DNA of 64,000 nucleotides from Astropecten irregularis (Eukaryota > Echinodermata > Asteroidea > Paxillosida > Astropectinidae). A program made the position numbers and the translations under genes. How positions within the stretch are numbered: position 1 is the stretch's first letter; each line of letters opens with the position of its first letter. A model generated the notes under the pieces. It worked only from the letters and a program-made list of their open reading frames with translations, had not been told where the DNA came from and made no database searches. This document shows, piece after piece, positions 1 through 12,000 of the stretch. Location: contig OZ020244.1 in the NCBI GenBank assembly GCA_963971285.1, forward strand, positions 32,612,001 to 32,676,000. Reading direction: 5' to 3'.

Positions 1-26
1 TCCTCGGCTTCCCGTTGGCGACGTAT
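1..26 (-). CDS. VEZT: Possible VEZT exon 12, cut by the window edge
   Basis: A pyrimidine-rich acceptor (ttgtgattgttcgtag) precedes an in-frame charged stretch IRRQREAEE running off the window. Human vezatin has a similar charged helix (KERQKREHEESKRVL) after the exon 11 region. The short length leaves this tentative. Confidence 0.35.
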
Positions 27-3000
27 CTACGAACAATCACAAAGACAATCATGCTGGATTTAGACTGACTTGTGGAAAGTAAAAAGAGCAGTGAACTGGT
101 ACACTGTGGTTGTATTTTTTCCCCCATAATCTGCGTGAATAGAGACCCCAGATGATGTTATCACTGCATCACTTTGGGGATAAAAAAACGTCTTTCCGTT
201 GGCATCAGGTCTAGCCGCATGCCCTCTAATGAGGATGGCTAGAGCACAAATGACGAAATGTCAAGTTCATACCTTCACTTTTTTTCTGAACCCAAACATC
301 TTATTCCCAAATAACATGGTAATAAACAAATACATGTAGTGCACTCTGAACATACATGTGCGCTACTGTGTTTCCAAAACAACAAGCCTGTCAAATCTAA
401 ACAAAATTTTTTTTTTTTTTAATTTGTACAAATATCTCCAACATAACATAAATATGTTTTCACAACATTTAAAAACAGCAGTCCCTATTGCATGTGGGCT
501 TAATATTCTATGTTATAAACTGTTATATCCTAAGAAGGCAGGTATGACACAGTGGCATATCTAGGGGGTGGGGGGGTGGCAAGGAGACTAAGAGATGCAT
601 ACTTTTTCTTGAGCAGAGATCCCTTCGTCCCAATCCTCGTCAGTTCTCTCCCAAGGTTCCGTGTCGGTGTAGGCCTCAAAAACCTGTCAATAGTCAAATT
701 ATCAGATGAGGTCAACACATTTATGGGGATGATAATCGATACTGTACTATGTGGCAATCACAACACAAACTGTTCACCTAACTGTGGATGCAATCCTTGT
801 ACCATCATCTGTTCTCTTGAGAACATTCAACCTAGTAAAATGCTTGTACTCAGTTCTGCCAAATTAAGCACAGCAACTAACTCCTCCAAAACCGTACTCT
901 CTCTTACTCCAAGCTTGAAGGAGATGGGGCCGATTTCATAAAGCTCTGCGACGCGTCGCATCTATGCGGTGAGTCCATAGACAACAGATTTGTCTTAAAT
1001 GTGCGACGCGTCGTAAGTTTTATGAAATCGGCCCCTGGTGATTAAGCCTCTTGGATAATTGCTGCAAGCCCCATGGCTGCATTGGAACCTCCGATCCCTG
1101 AATTGATTCACATAATAGTGAGTTTGATGCACTTGGACACGCATCAGTATTTAAGGAACAGAGGATCAATTTCTTAAAACTCATCATAATTTACTATCTA
1201 TCGTAGGAATTATGATTACATAGGATAGGATGGGCTATCCTTCGTAACTCCAGTTACGATCGATCGTAGGGCTTCATGAAATCAACCCCAGGCCCAATTT
1301 CATGAAATCCATGGCCTATTTTTGTGATTAGATTTATGAAATCTATCTCATGTAAAACAAGACTTTTGGCACTTAATCATTTAGCGAAGAATTTCTAGGC
1401 TAACCTTGATATTTTTCTGCTTACGCGCAGTCATGTGTATTCTACAGAAAGACCATGATTAGCGTAGCAAGAAAACAAAAACATTTTGCTAACGTAAGCA
1501 AATAATTTTTGTTTAAATCAACAGTAACGGATTCCATGAAATTAAGCCCTGGTGAACGTGATAAAGCACCGTACCTGATCGTCAAATTCTATTTCATTCC
1601 TCAACGGCAGTAGAAGGATTGGCTCCCTGCTGTCTGTGTTTACATCACCCTGTCTATCTGCACTATCGCTATCTGGTTTCTGCTCCCTCAAACCTACAGG
1701 AAAGTGTTGGGTGAAGATTACATCAATCTTAAGTTCAATACGAGAAAGTGAATAGGAGGAAGCTCACTTCAAACTTCAGATGATATTTTGAGTAGAGTGT
1801 GCCATTAGTCTTCTCAGAACCTTAAAGGTACAGTACAGGATTGTTAACAAACCCAAACAGAAATGTTCACAGATTTACACGTACAACTTTCAGGGTATGA
1901 GGATGGTGCTGGTAGAAATATACCATTGAAATACTTCCATCTAAAATATCCAGAGTTTAGTCAAACAAAGACGGAAAACAGTTTTGATCTCGAGGTACAG
2001 TATTAAGACCAAACCATTACCCCCGGTATTTATGTTTCGTAAGAAAAATTGAGTCATGGTTTTTGCTATTTTCTTGTGACTCAGATGTCCGATTGAACTC
2101 AAATTTTTACAGGTTTATCATTTTATTTGCATGTTTGATCAGACAAAGAGAGAGTGCAGTGACCTTTACCAATCATGCATTATACTTTTAAATACTTTAT
2201 ACACAAAAGATGATACAGTGTTACCACAAATCTCCATTTGATATAAAACACTGCTTATTTATATGCTATCCTGATTTTCTGTGATTCTTACCCTGCTCTT
2301 TGCTGTTCATCTTCTCTAAGGATGACACCGCCTCTTGGAGACAGTCCTGAGATGCCGTCAGTTCTCTCCTGACGGTTTCAAGCATCCCTGATGTCAGGAG
2401 ATCTTTCACAGCGTCGCCCTCGCCTGCTGGGGTGCGGTCCGCATCCGACGCTTCAAGGCTCTCCTCCACCGAAATGACTCTGTGATTTTGAATAAAAAAA
2501 ATGCCATCTCTGACTATTCCTCATTTTTGATCAACATCAAATTTCAACAATCGTTATTAAACAGCAGACCATTCTAGATTTTGGGCCTTAAAGGTTATAC
2601 CACACTTTGGTTTTTGCCAAAGAAATGCAGATTAATTGGTAAAAATATCAAGAGCAATGCAACAACAGTCATCTGTGAAATGTCCAGTCCCATACGATGC
2701 CCATTTTTTGAGAAAACAGTGAAAAACGCTCTAGGTTTTTCCAAATCTTTCCACAGTAGTTTTGATCTCCCTTAAAATAGATCTACCTGAGATCAAAACT
2801 GTTTTGGGTGATTGATGCTTCTTTTCTGGATAAATACAAAATGTCAGGCAACATTTTTAAATGGTATGTTTCTACCATCACCATCTTTATACCCAGTAAG
2901 TTATAGGTAAATCTGTGAAGATTTCTGTTTTGGCCTGCTACCAAAGTATGGATCAGACTTTTATTCTTGCACACGTGCTTGCATGGCAGACTGCTTAAAA

Positions 3001-6000
3001 AGCCCTTGAAGGGCAGAAAGTGTCGAGCCAAAATATCAACCCCGAAAGGTGTACCTGTTCAGTGTGGCCTCAAGATGAAGCCTCAAACTGCGCACAGCAC
3101 TACTGGCTCTACACTGAGGATGTGACTCGTCCCCACCCAGGGGGAGTCTCGGTGTAGGTACGTCGGTATCGCTGTGACCGGGTCTCTGTCGGTGACAGTC
3201 ATAGCTACGTTGAAGCTTGACCAGACTGGACTCACAGGATGAGCTGACATCTTGGACAATCCTCAACCATAATTTCAGAGTGTCTGCTGTCCTCCAGAAA
3301 CGAAAAGGGAGCAGAAAACATGAGAACAATTTGGTGATTTGATTTCACTAGGCCTGCACATAACATCTGCTTTAAAGGTAGTATGACCATACTTTGGCAG
3401 CATATACCGAAACAAAAATGTCCACAGATTTACCTACATGTATAACTTACAGAATATGAAGATGGTGCTGTGCATACTGTTAAAGTATTACTGCCTGAAA
3501 TGGTGTATTTATCCAGAAATTGGTAAAACAAAGACCAAAATCATCCCATCCCGTATGGCACTGGGAATTTCAAAGATGACTTTTACTGTATCTTTCTTGA
3601 TATTTTTGCCCATGAATCTGCATCTCTTTGACAAAAACCACAGTATTATATTATCTTTAAAATGTGTCTTTTTTATAAGGACATCCAAGTTATAGAGTAC
3701 TTTGTATCAGATTCGAAACAAACATTTGATGCAAAACTATCTATGTACCTTCACAGTGCATCCATCCCACATTCAAAGCAGTGCAATCAAGTCTTGGATT
3801 CAAAGTAGTCTGGTACCTGTTTTCTTTATGGAATTCAGTGGTGTTGGCTTTTCCAATGGGTATACAAGGAAGGTGACAAGATGGATACAATGTGAATAAG
3901 GCGTATTCCAAGCTTTACTTCACAATGCTTAAAACTAAATCTTTTGCGCCTACGTACCACACAGTACAATAGCTGCATACTGCATATTACCACAGTCACC
4001 ACAGGAGGACTAGGATCATAAACCACACATTACCGGTACAATACGGACGATTTATTCATTTATTCAGGTATTCAGGATACCACACTTACCACAAAAGAAC
4101 ACGTGTGGCAGTAAGATGTGATACAGAGGTGGGTTGGGCTTAATGAATGGTTGCAAGTTTTGTATTCATTTTCTGTTTCATTCTATCATTTCTACATGTG
4201 GAAAACACCACAATTTCAAAACACATCCAGTACAATCACATGATAATATTATATCATAATAAAAAGGTCTGACTTTTCTACCTTAAAATAAAATAAAGAA
4301 GAAGATACTGCTGCCCGATTACCTGTTATATAAGGCTGTAGTCTTGCATCTGGGCACACGCTGAGGATTAATCTCCGAATGAACTCTGACCTCTGCTCCA
4401 GGAACAAACTATTCATTGCCTACAACGAGGAAGATGAAAGGGTAATTTTTAATGTGAACAAACTCACGCATAGTAGAAAAACTCCAGCATCCACACCAGA
4501 CTTCGCAAGAAGCAAACCTACATCTCCCATGAGATTAAGGGCCTGTTTGTTTCGGACGAATCCTACGGATCCGGATCCCATTTTTCGGATCCACCTCCTA
4601 TGCAGGGTACGCTAAAATGGGATCCGGATCCCAAGGATTCATGATCCTTTGCGTGAAACAAACAGGCCCCAATACTCTACAGTAGGTTTGCACTTAAAAA
4701 GTAATTATTATGAAATCAAATTACACAACAAGTACAAAACTGACTGCTAAAAGATACAGTACAGAATTGGTAACATACCCAAACAGAAATGTTCACATTA
4801 TATTTACCTATAACTTTCAGGATATGAAGATGGTGCTGGTAGAAACATAAATTAAAATGCTTCCGCTTGAATGTATATTTTTCCAGAAATTAGTAAAACC
4901 ACTGGGTTAGCTAGCTCCATGGTAAAACAGGAGATCAAAAAAACAATTTTGATCTCCGGGTATTAGATCAAAACCATTCTTTATGTTTCACAAGAGAAAT
5001 CGAGTTGGGTTTTGTGCTATTTTCTTGTGACTCAGATGTCTGATTGAGCTCAAATTTGCATCTGTAGGCTTATTATAGGTTTTCCCGGTCATTTTCGGCA
5101 AATGAGCAGCCAATTTCATTTTCACACATTCATGTTGACTTGATTTTGCCTCCTCGGTTGAAACCGTCACTCGATTTCACTTTGATGCATCCGTAGTTAT
5201 ATGGCATTGCATTCAATTAAATTCAACTGTCGTTCAGTTTAGCCATGCCAAATCGGCATTCAATTTAGCAGAGTAACCGCAAACAACGATTTATACCAGA
5301 TCGTTACTTACGTTTTCGTTTTGAGACAACCAATTTCGCAAAATGAGCAAACAAATGCAAACCCCTTTATTGCAGTGTATTGCAATGGTGTCGCATCTCA
5401 TCATCCATTTTGAAATGAATAGCCCCTCCTCCGACCAACCTCTCTCTTCGTCCGGATCTCAAATAAGTTGCAAACAAATGTAAACCCTTTTACACCTGTT
5501 TATTTCTTTGTATCTTGTGTCATTTCCCCTTTCCATGAATTTCTATATTTCTTTGATTTGTTATTTGTTTATTATCAAGAGAGGATTGGTGCCATGGATG
5601 TGTGTTGAAAATCATGGTGTTGATGTTCAAATTGACTGCAAGCTCAATGTAATCTAAATCATTCGAATGCATCAATCAACCGTCAACATTAGATATTCTC
5701 TCGTACAGCGACCGAAAGCTGCCATTATTTTCGAGGATTTTTCAATTACAAACAATTGTCGTCAGGGGACATCACATAAGTGGTTTCCATACAAGAAGTG
5801 AACCATTCTATACCCTTTTTATTCTTGCGGTACATTCATAATTTCAGACAGAACGCTAAATTTGCTGAACAATTTACAGAAATGCCTGCCCCAAAACGAA
5901 TTCGAATGACTAAGCGCACGCTGCCAAAAGCCGTTGCGAATTTGAATGCTGTTCGAATGGAATTTTTAATTGAAAGGCGATTCTATTTAATCGCCTGACC

Positions 6001-9000
6001 CTTTTGAACATTTGCTTGCACATAAAATGAAATCGAATGACTATTTTGAGGTGCCATGCAGTTTCACGCGAAATGGAATGACGCAGCGTTTAAATTGTCC
6101 GCTCATTTGCCGAAAATGACCGGGAAAACCTATATTATGTACATGCTGGATCAGAGTCAGACAAAGCATGAGTGCTGTTCTGTGACATTACCAATCATGT
6201 TTTATACCTTCAAAAGTAGATGGAAAGTTTGCACATAAGCAATGCTATGAAATAGGGCTCCACACTCATGACATCACAATCAGATGTTCGGACAAACAAG
6301 TCACACATTGCCCAATTAACTTACATGTATAAAAACGTTGTGATATTTGTCAGAACATCCTGGTGACTATAGCTGTCGATAATAAAGGGCGTATTCTATT
6401 AGCTCGAGCACGGAGCCCTATTGAAATTACCAAGACTAAAAAGCAACGATATGAAACTCAGGCTCTAGACAGAGCTTTAGATCTGTACTCCGAATGTTCT
6501 CACCTTGAGTGCCGCTAAGGAGAAACAACCAGTCAGCTCAGAGAGGGAATCCTGACTTGCATCCTCGCCATCGTCAACCTAACATTGTCCATTAATAATC
6601 AAGAGTTATTCCCCCATAACGACGTGTACATTGAATAATTTCCAATATCACAAATAACCTCCCATGGAAAGAGATATAACAAGTTTCCTTCTGAAATGAA
6701 GGCTACATAAGCTACAAAAGTAATCGCAGTCTTAAAAGAAAGGTAAGTTTGCGGTGACACCATGTAATCTCTTCTGTGAGATGTGTGTGGTTCTGAGAAG
6801 AACCGTTGGTATTATCTCGACGTTTCGAACAGTGTGCTCTGTTCGTCTTCAGGAGAGTGATCGCAGTCTTGTTTGGACTAGCCTCTACTCAAAATGTAAC
6901 AAAGTGTTCAAATAACCTGGCTTCTGACAATTTTGGACACCGCCAATATAGGGCTGGATAGCTCAGTTGGTAGAGTGCTAGTACAGTATTCTGTTGCAGT
7001 TTTCTTTAGTCCATCTCTGAATGAATACCTGGCAACAGCTTCAATAAAGCGACAATGGGCAATTACAAAATGGAGGCTAAGGTTCCAGCTCTGTCATCTG
7101 TATGCTGAAAATATTGGTTGTGGTTTTTCATTGAAGCTGGACCTCTGTTTTCCTTTTCAAACCGGAGAATCTACCTCAGAACTGCAGCCTGCAGAAGCCT
7201 CTATTTTTGATACCCGTTATATCAGAATGGATTAACGAAATGGAGCCGGAGCCTGAGATGGAGCCTGAGCCTCTGTTTCGTAAATGCCCTATGGTAACTT
7301 GTACCTTGTAGACTTCACTTCCAAAAATGTTCTCTGGGGGACGATACTCTCAGCAGCCTAAGGAAGCAGATGCAGCTTAGGAGGCAGCACAAAGAGTAGG
7401 TTTAGGGACTACAGCTACTTGCCAATTTCAAGACATTGAAAATATGACTACACAGCCAGCCTAATTTACCTTCAGCCATGCGGCCACATCGTCCAAGTTA
7501 ATCACTGCCAGGTAGTTACTGATGTGGTCAACATCTGACACCAGAGGGAGCTGTTTCATTAGGCGGAGTGTCGCATCTCGCAGGGAGTTGAACTGCGCCC
7601 TGGCAGCACAGAAGCAGGCCTGTCTCAGCGCATGGCACTGACGGTGCTGCTTGGAAGAAGTTGCATTCTCAAGACGAACGATGGGCGTGTACTGACCAAC
7701 CCTTAAACCAAGAGTAAAAAAATACCAAGTAAAGAGAAATGTTATCCAAAAGTTTCTTTTTGTTGCTGTTTGAAAATAAAAAAGACACTTCTGCCCAATT
7801 CAAACTGCAAGCAACATTCTTTTAAATGAATTTTGTATGATTTGGTATAACGTTTCTCTGCACGGTTGCATACATATATTACATACGGTATGCAGTTGTG
7901 GCTCCTAAAGGGAATACTGTGTGCTACTCTTCCAGCTTTTCCCCACGCCCTGCTGCACTATGGAACTCTTTACCTGCAACCTGTTTCCCTCACTCTTGTG
8001 ACTTTTCCCAGTTTAAGCGTAACGTAAACACACATCTCTCTTCCTCTTAAAGGTAGTATCATACTTTGGTTTTTGTTGAAGCAATACAGGTTCATGGGCA
8101 AAAAATATCAAGACAGATACAGTAACATTCATCTGTTAAAATTTCAGTCCCATACGGTGCCCGCTTTTTGAGAAAACAGTGAAAAACAGCCACAGTATTT
8201 CTTAAGTTTTTTGTCTTTTATTTTTGATCTTTTAAAAGATCAAAAAGATTTTCGGTCGTTGTTTTACTAATTTCTGGATAAATACACCATTTCAGGCGGA
8301 AACATTTTAACAGTATGTTTCTATCACCACCATCTTCATACCCTGTAAGTTATACGAAAATCTGTGAACATTTCTGTTTTGGTTACCAAAGTATGATACT
8401 ACCTTTAATTTATTATGCTCAGTTTTATCTTCTATTGCTTTTTCTATTTAGCCCTCACCTTGAGTGGCCTTCTGGGCCGGTGCATTGTGTTGGGCGATTT
8501 ACATAAAAGATAAATTCTCAACAAAAGTAGGCAGGGATTTAGTCCTAACATGCTAATTGGCTTGTTACTTCCAGCAGAAGAGATCTGAGGTTTGATTATT
8601 GTGAAGTAACATTGTTTTATCAATTAGAGGAATTTTTGTGTAAGGCTCTCCTGTGTAAGACCGAAAACACAAATTACAGCGACATTAAGTCGACATTAAC
8701 CTGAATGTAATGACAGAGACTCACATTGTAAACCCCCTGGAAATAACCTCCACCTCCTGAATGTAACGGATGCTCCGCTTGGCCAAAACCCACTGGCGAT
8801 CCAACAGCCTCAGACATTGCTCTGTGCTCTGAATGGACTCTTTGTGCAGCCTCCTCAGGCCGTTGAGAATCCAGCGGACCCGTGTCCAGTGGAGCAGACA
8901 AGCCAAGGAGGACAGGAGAGCAATAAGTGCAAGACCGACGTATACTGCGGATGAACAGTTAATTCCTGCTGATTGGCCAAGGGTCAGGAATGGCAAGATA

Positions 9001-12000
9001 ACACTGAGTGATGCAACCAGAACAGCAAAGGCACTGCAAACATGGCAAATGAAAACAAGACAAGAAAACAAGGTGAAATGACATCAACAACCCTGTACTG
9101 GTGTCACAAGCTCTGGTGTCCAGAGCTGATCAGATGACAAAAACGGTCAGCTAGGCACGCAACAAACACTAGCTCAACTGTCTGGCGTGCCGAGCTGACC
9201 CGATGACGAAACCGGCCAGCTAGGCACGCAACGAACACTAGCTCAACTGTCTGGCGTGCCAAGCTGACTGGATGACAAAACCGGTAAGTTAGGCACGCAA
9301 CGAACACGAGCTCAACCGTCTGACGTGCCAAGTTGACTGGATGACAAAACTGGTAAGTTAGGCACGCAACGAACACGAGCTCAACTGTCTGATGTGCCAA
9401 GCTGACCGGATGACGAACCGGTCAGTTAGGCACGCAATGAACACGAGCTCAACTGTCTGGCGTGCTGAGCTGACCGGATGACGAAACCAGCCAGCTAGGC
9501 AAGCAACGAACACGAGCTCAACTGTCTGGCGTGCCGAGCTGACCGGATGACGAAACCAGTCATCTAGGCACGCAACGAACACTAGCTCAACTGTCTGGCG
9601 TGCCGAGTTGACCAGATGACGAAACCAGTAAGTTAGGCACACAACAAACACAAGCTCAACTGTCTGATTTGCCAAGCTGACCGGATGACGAACCGGTCAG
9701 TTAGGCACGCAATGAACATGAGCTTAACCGTCTGACGTGCCAAGCTGACCTGCTGACGAAACCAGTAAGTTAGGCACGCAACGAACACAAGCTCAACCGT
9801 CTGACGTGCCAAGCTGATGACGAAACCGGTAAGTTAGGCACGCAATGAACACGAGCTCAACCGTCCGACGTGCCAAGCTGACCGAATGACGAACCGCGGT
9901 CAGTTAGGCACGCAATAAACATGAGCTCAACCGCCCCGCGATACCTAAAAGAAAGGGCTTATTCTGAATGGCTGACTATCACACCAGTTCGACCAAGGGC
10001 AAAGTAACACTATATAGTGATGTTAATTTAAACACTCCTTACCACAGAAAACGACCACACACCCACACCAAGTGGTACTGATGCGACGAGGGTGGATGTC
10101 TAGTGTCCAGACTCCCATTAGGACGGTAAGCCTCAATTGTCTGCCTGTCGGTATCCAGCAATAGCTGACTATGTAATGCCTGTGATGAATACTGTGGCAA
10201 AAACTGGGCATTCTGCAAGGACAGGGATGGTTTGAAGGAGAATGACACTGAATGAAGGAGAAAACTTTCAATCAAAATAGATTCCTCTATAAATCTACTC
10301 TTGTCCTGATAGAAGTATCACTCTTGATTTGTGATAAATAATCAAATACAAAATCATTTTGGCAATTGTTATGAATCTTAATTTTAGGGGTAAATGTTCC
10401 AAAATATAAACCACTTTTCAGATTCTTTGAAAGAATCGCTCTTAAGTCTTGCAAAAGTTGCCCTTTACAAGAAAGTCAAGAACACTTCAACAGCACCACC
10501 AACGAATAGACAATGGCCCCATCTGAAAGACCCTCTATATCCCAAAGGCTGTGACTTATGGCTGCAAGCCTCAAACTGTGCACTTACCACATCTTCAATG
10601 AACTTTGAAACTGGAGGGAAAAGCCATTCCAAGCATCTGAGCACTACTTCCTGCAGAAAGCCACAAATGAAAAAGAGGTAGAAAAGCTTGAAACAAGACC
10701 ACAGATTCTTGCGGAAATAATTATACCATTTATAGCCAAAAGAACATGCAGTCTGGTTATTCCACAGAGAATTACAGCATGGCCTGCAAATGTAGTTGTA
10801 CTGTTGGTAAAAAGAAAACAATATATTTCCTCAAGACCTAATACTGTATTGACTTACTAACCAATTTGAAAAGACTGAAAAAAGATCTGAGGCTTTGCAT
10901 GGTGAAAATTATGCAGCTGTCAATTGTAAGTCGCACTATAATACCCCTGGGAATGGTGCGTCACTTGTTCAATGTGCGTCGCGTTTTCATGTACCATGAC
11001 GGACCCCATACCAGCGTCCAAATTATGACGGACATTCATCTACCTTGACGGACCCCCAAGTCAGTTTTGTGATGCACCATTGCTTGATTCTGACGAACCA
11101 TTACTGTCCTAGCTAGTGGCGGCCCTACCATTGGCAAAGACAACCCTGTGTGTGCAGCACAATTCTATGGAGTTTAAAATGACTGACATTGACGCACCCA
11201 TTCGTCAATGTTGTGACGTACCAAAGGCTTCAATGACGGTACCCTGCGTCAGGAATGTGTGGTAAATGACCCATCCATGACGCACCTTTCCCGGGGGTCT
11301 AATGGTGCGTCTTACAACTGACAGCTGCATTAATGTATAGCTCAGTTTGCAGTGACACCATGTGCCCATGTAATATTTTTGTTTGTACTTCTCAAACTTT
11401 GAATATTGTCAAACCTTTCGCTTGGCCCCAACATTTCGATTAGGCCGCTCTAGGATGATGAAAATCATGAAATGACAAAATGTTACTGCAAACCAATCCA
11501 CACTTCAAAAGGCTGATCGTTTTAGACTGTAAATGTATTGAAACTAGTAGATGCAGCATTCTAAAAAGCATCAAATAACCACAAGGGAAACTGACTGAAT
11601 TTGAAGTCATTGAAACGTGAATAAAGAAAAATTGACTGGAGCAGGATTTGAACCAGCAACCTCCTGAATACCATACCTGCATACAGGCACTCTACCAACT
11701 GAGCTATCCAGCCCTACGCTGGTGCTGAGTGGTGGTGTCTCTATAATAGTCAATTGTTCGTTTGGCAGTCAGAAGCCATGAAACCATGCACATACCGCTA
11801 TATCCCTGGGATCATTTCATCGATACGCGCAGCAATGAAACAGTAGGTCCCCTACATTTAAAAAAAAAATTATTTATCATACCCGTCATTCAATAAAAAA
11901 GATTCCTTGAAGGAAAATCTTGCCTCGCCATGATTGAAAATGTATGTGCCTTCAAATCACTTTTTACCTTTACAACACGCAGTTGAAACAGACCACTGTG

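Noticed and set aside
552-941. 129-codon plus-strand frame as a gene
   Set aside because: No recognisable domain, glycine-run start from simple sequence, and it ends inside a palindromic MITE within a VEZT intron.
6949-6985. Possible tRNA gene (GGGCTGGATAGCTCAGTTGG)
   Set aside because: Only the A-box half is present and no B box or acceptor stem follows. It matches the SINE head seen at 11470, 20455 and 45055.
9104-9675. Long repetitive minus-strand frames reading ARQTVELVFVACL as a protein gene
   Set aside because: They are explained by a minisatellite whose unit is a multiple of three, inside a well-supported VEZT intron, with no start context or domain.
11640-11735. Possible functional tRNA on the minus strand
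   Set aside because: Both boxes are present, but the ends do not form an acceptor stem and the flanks match dispersed SINE copies.
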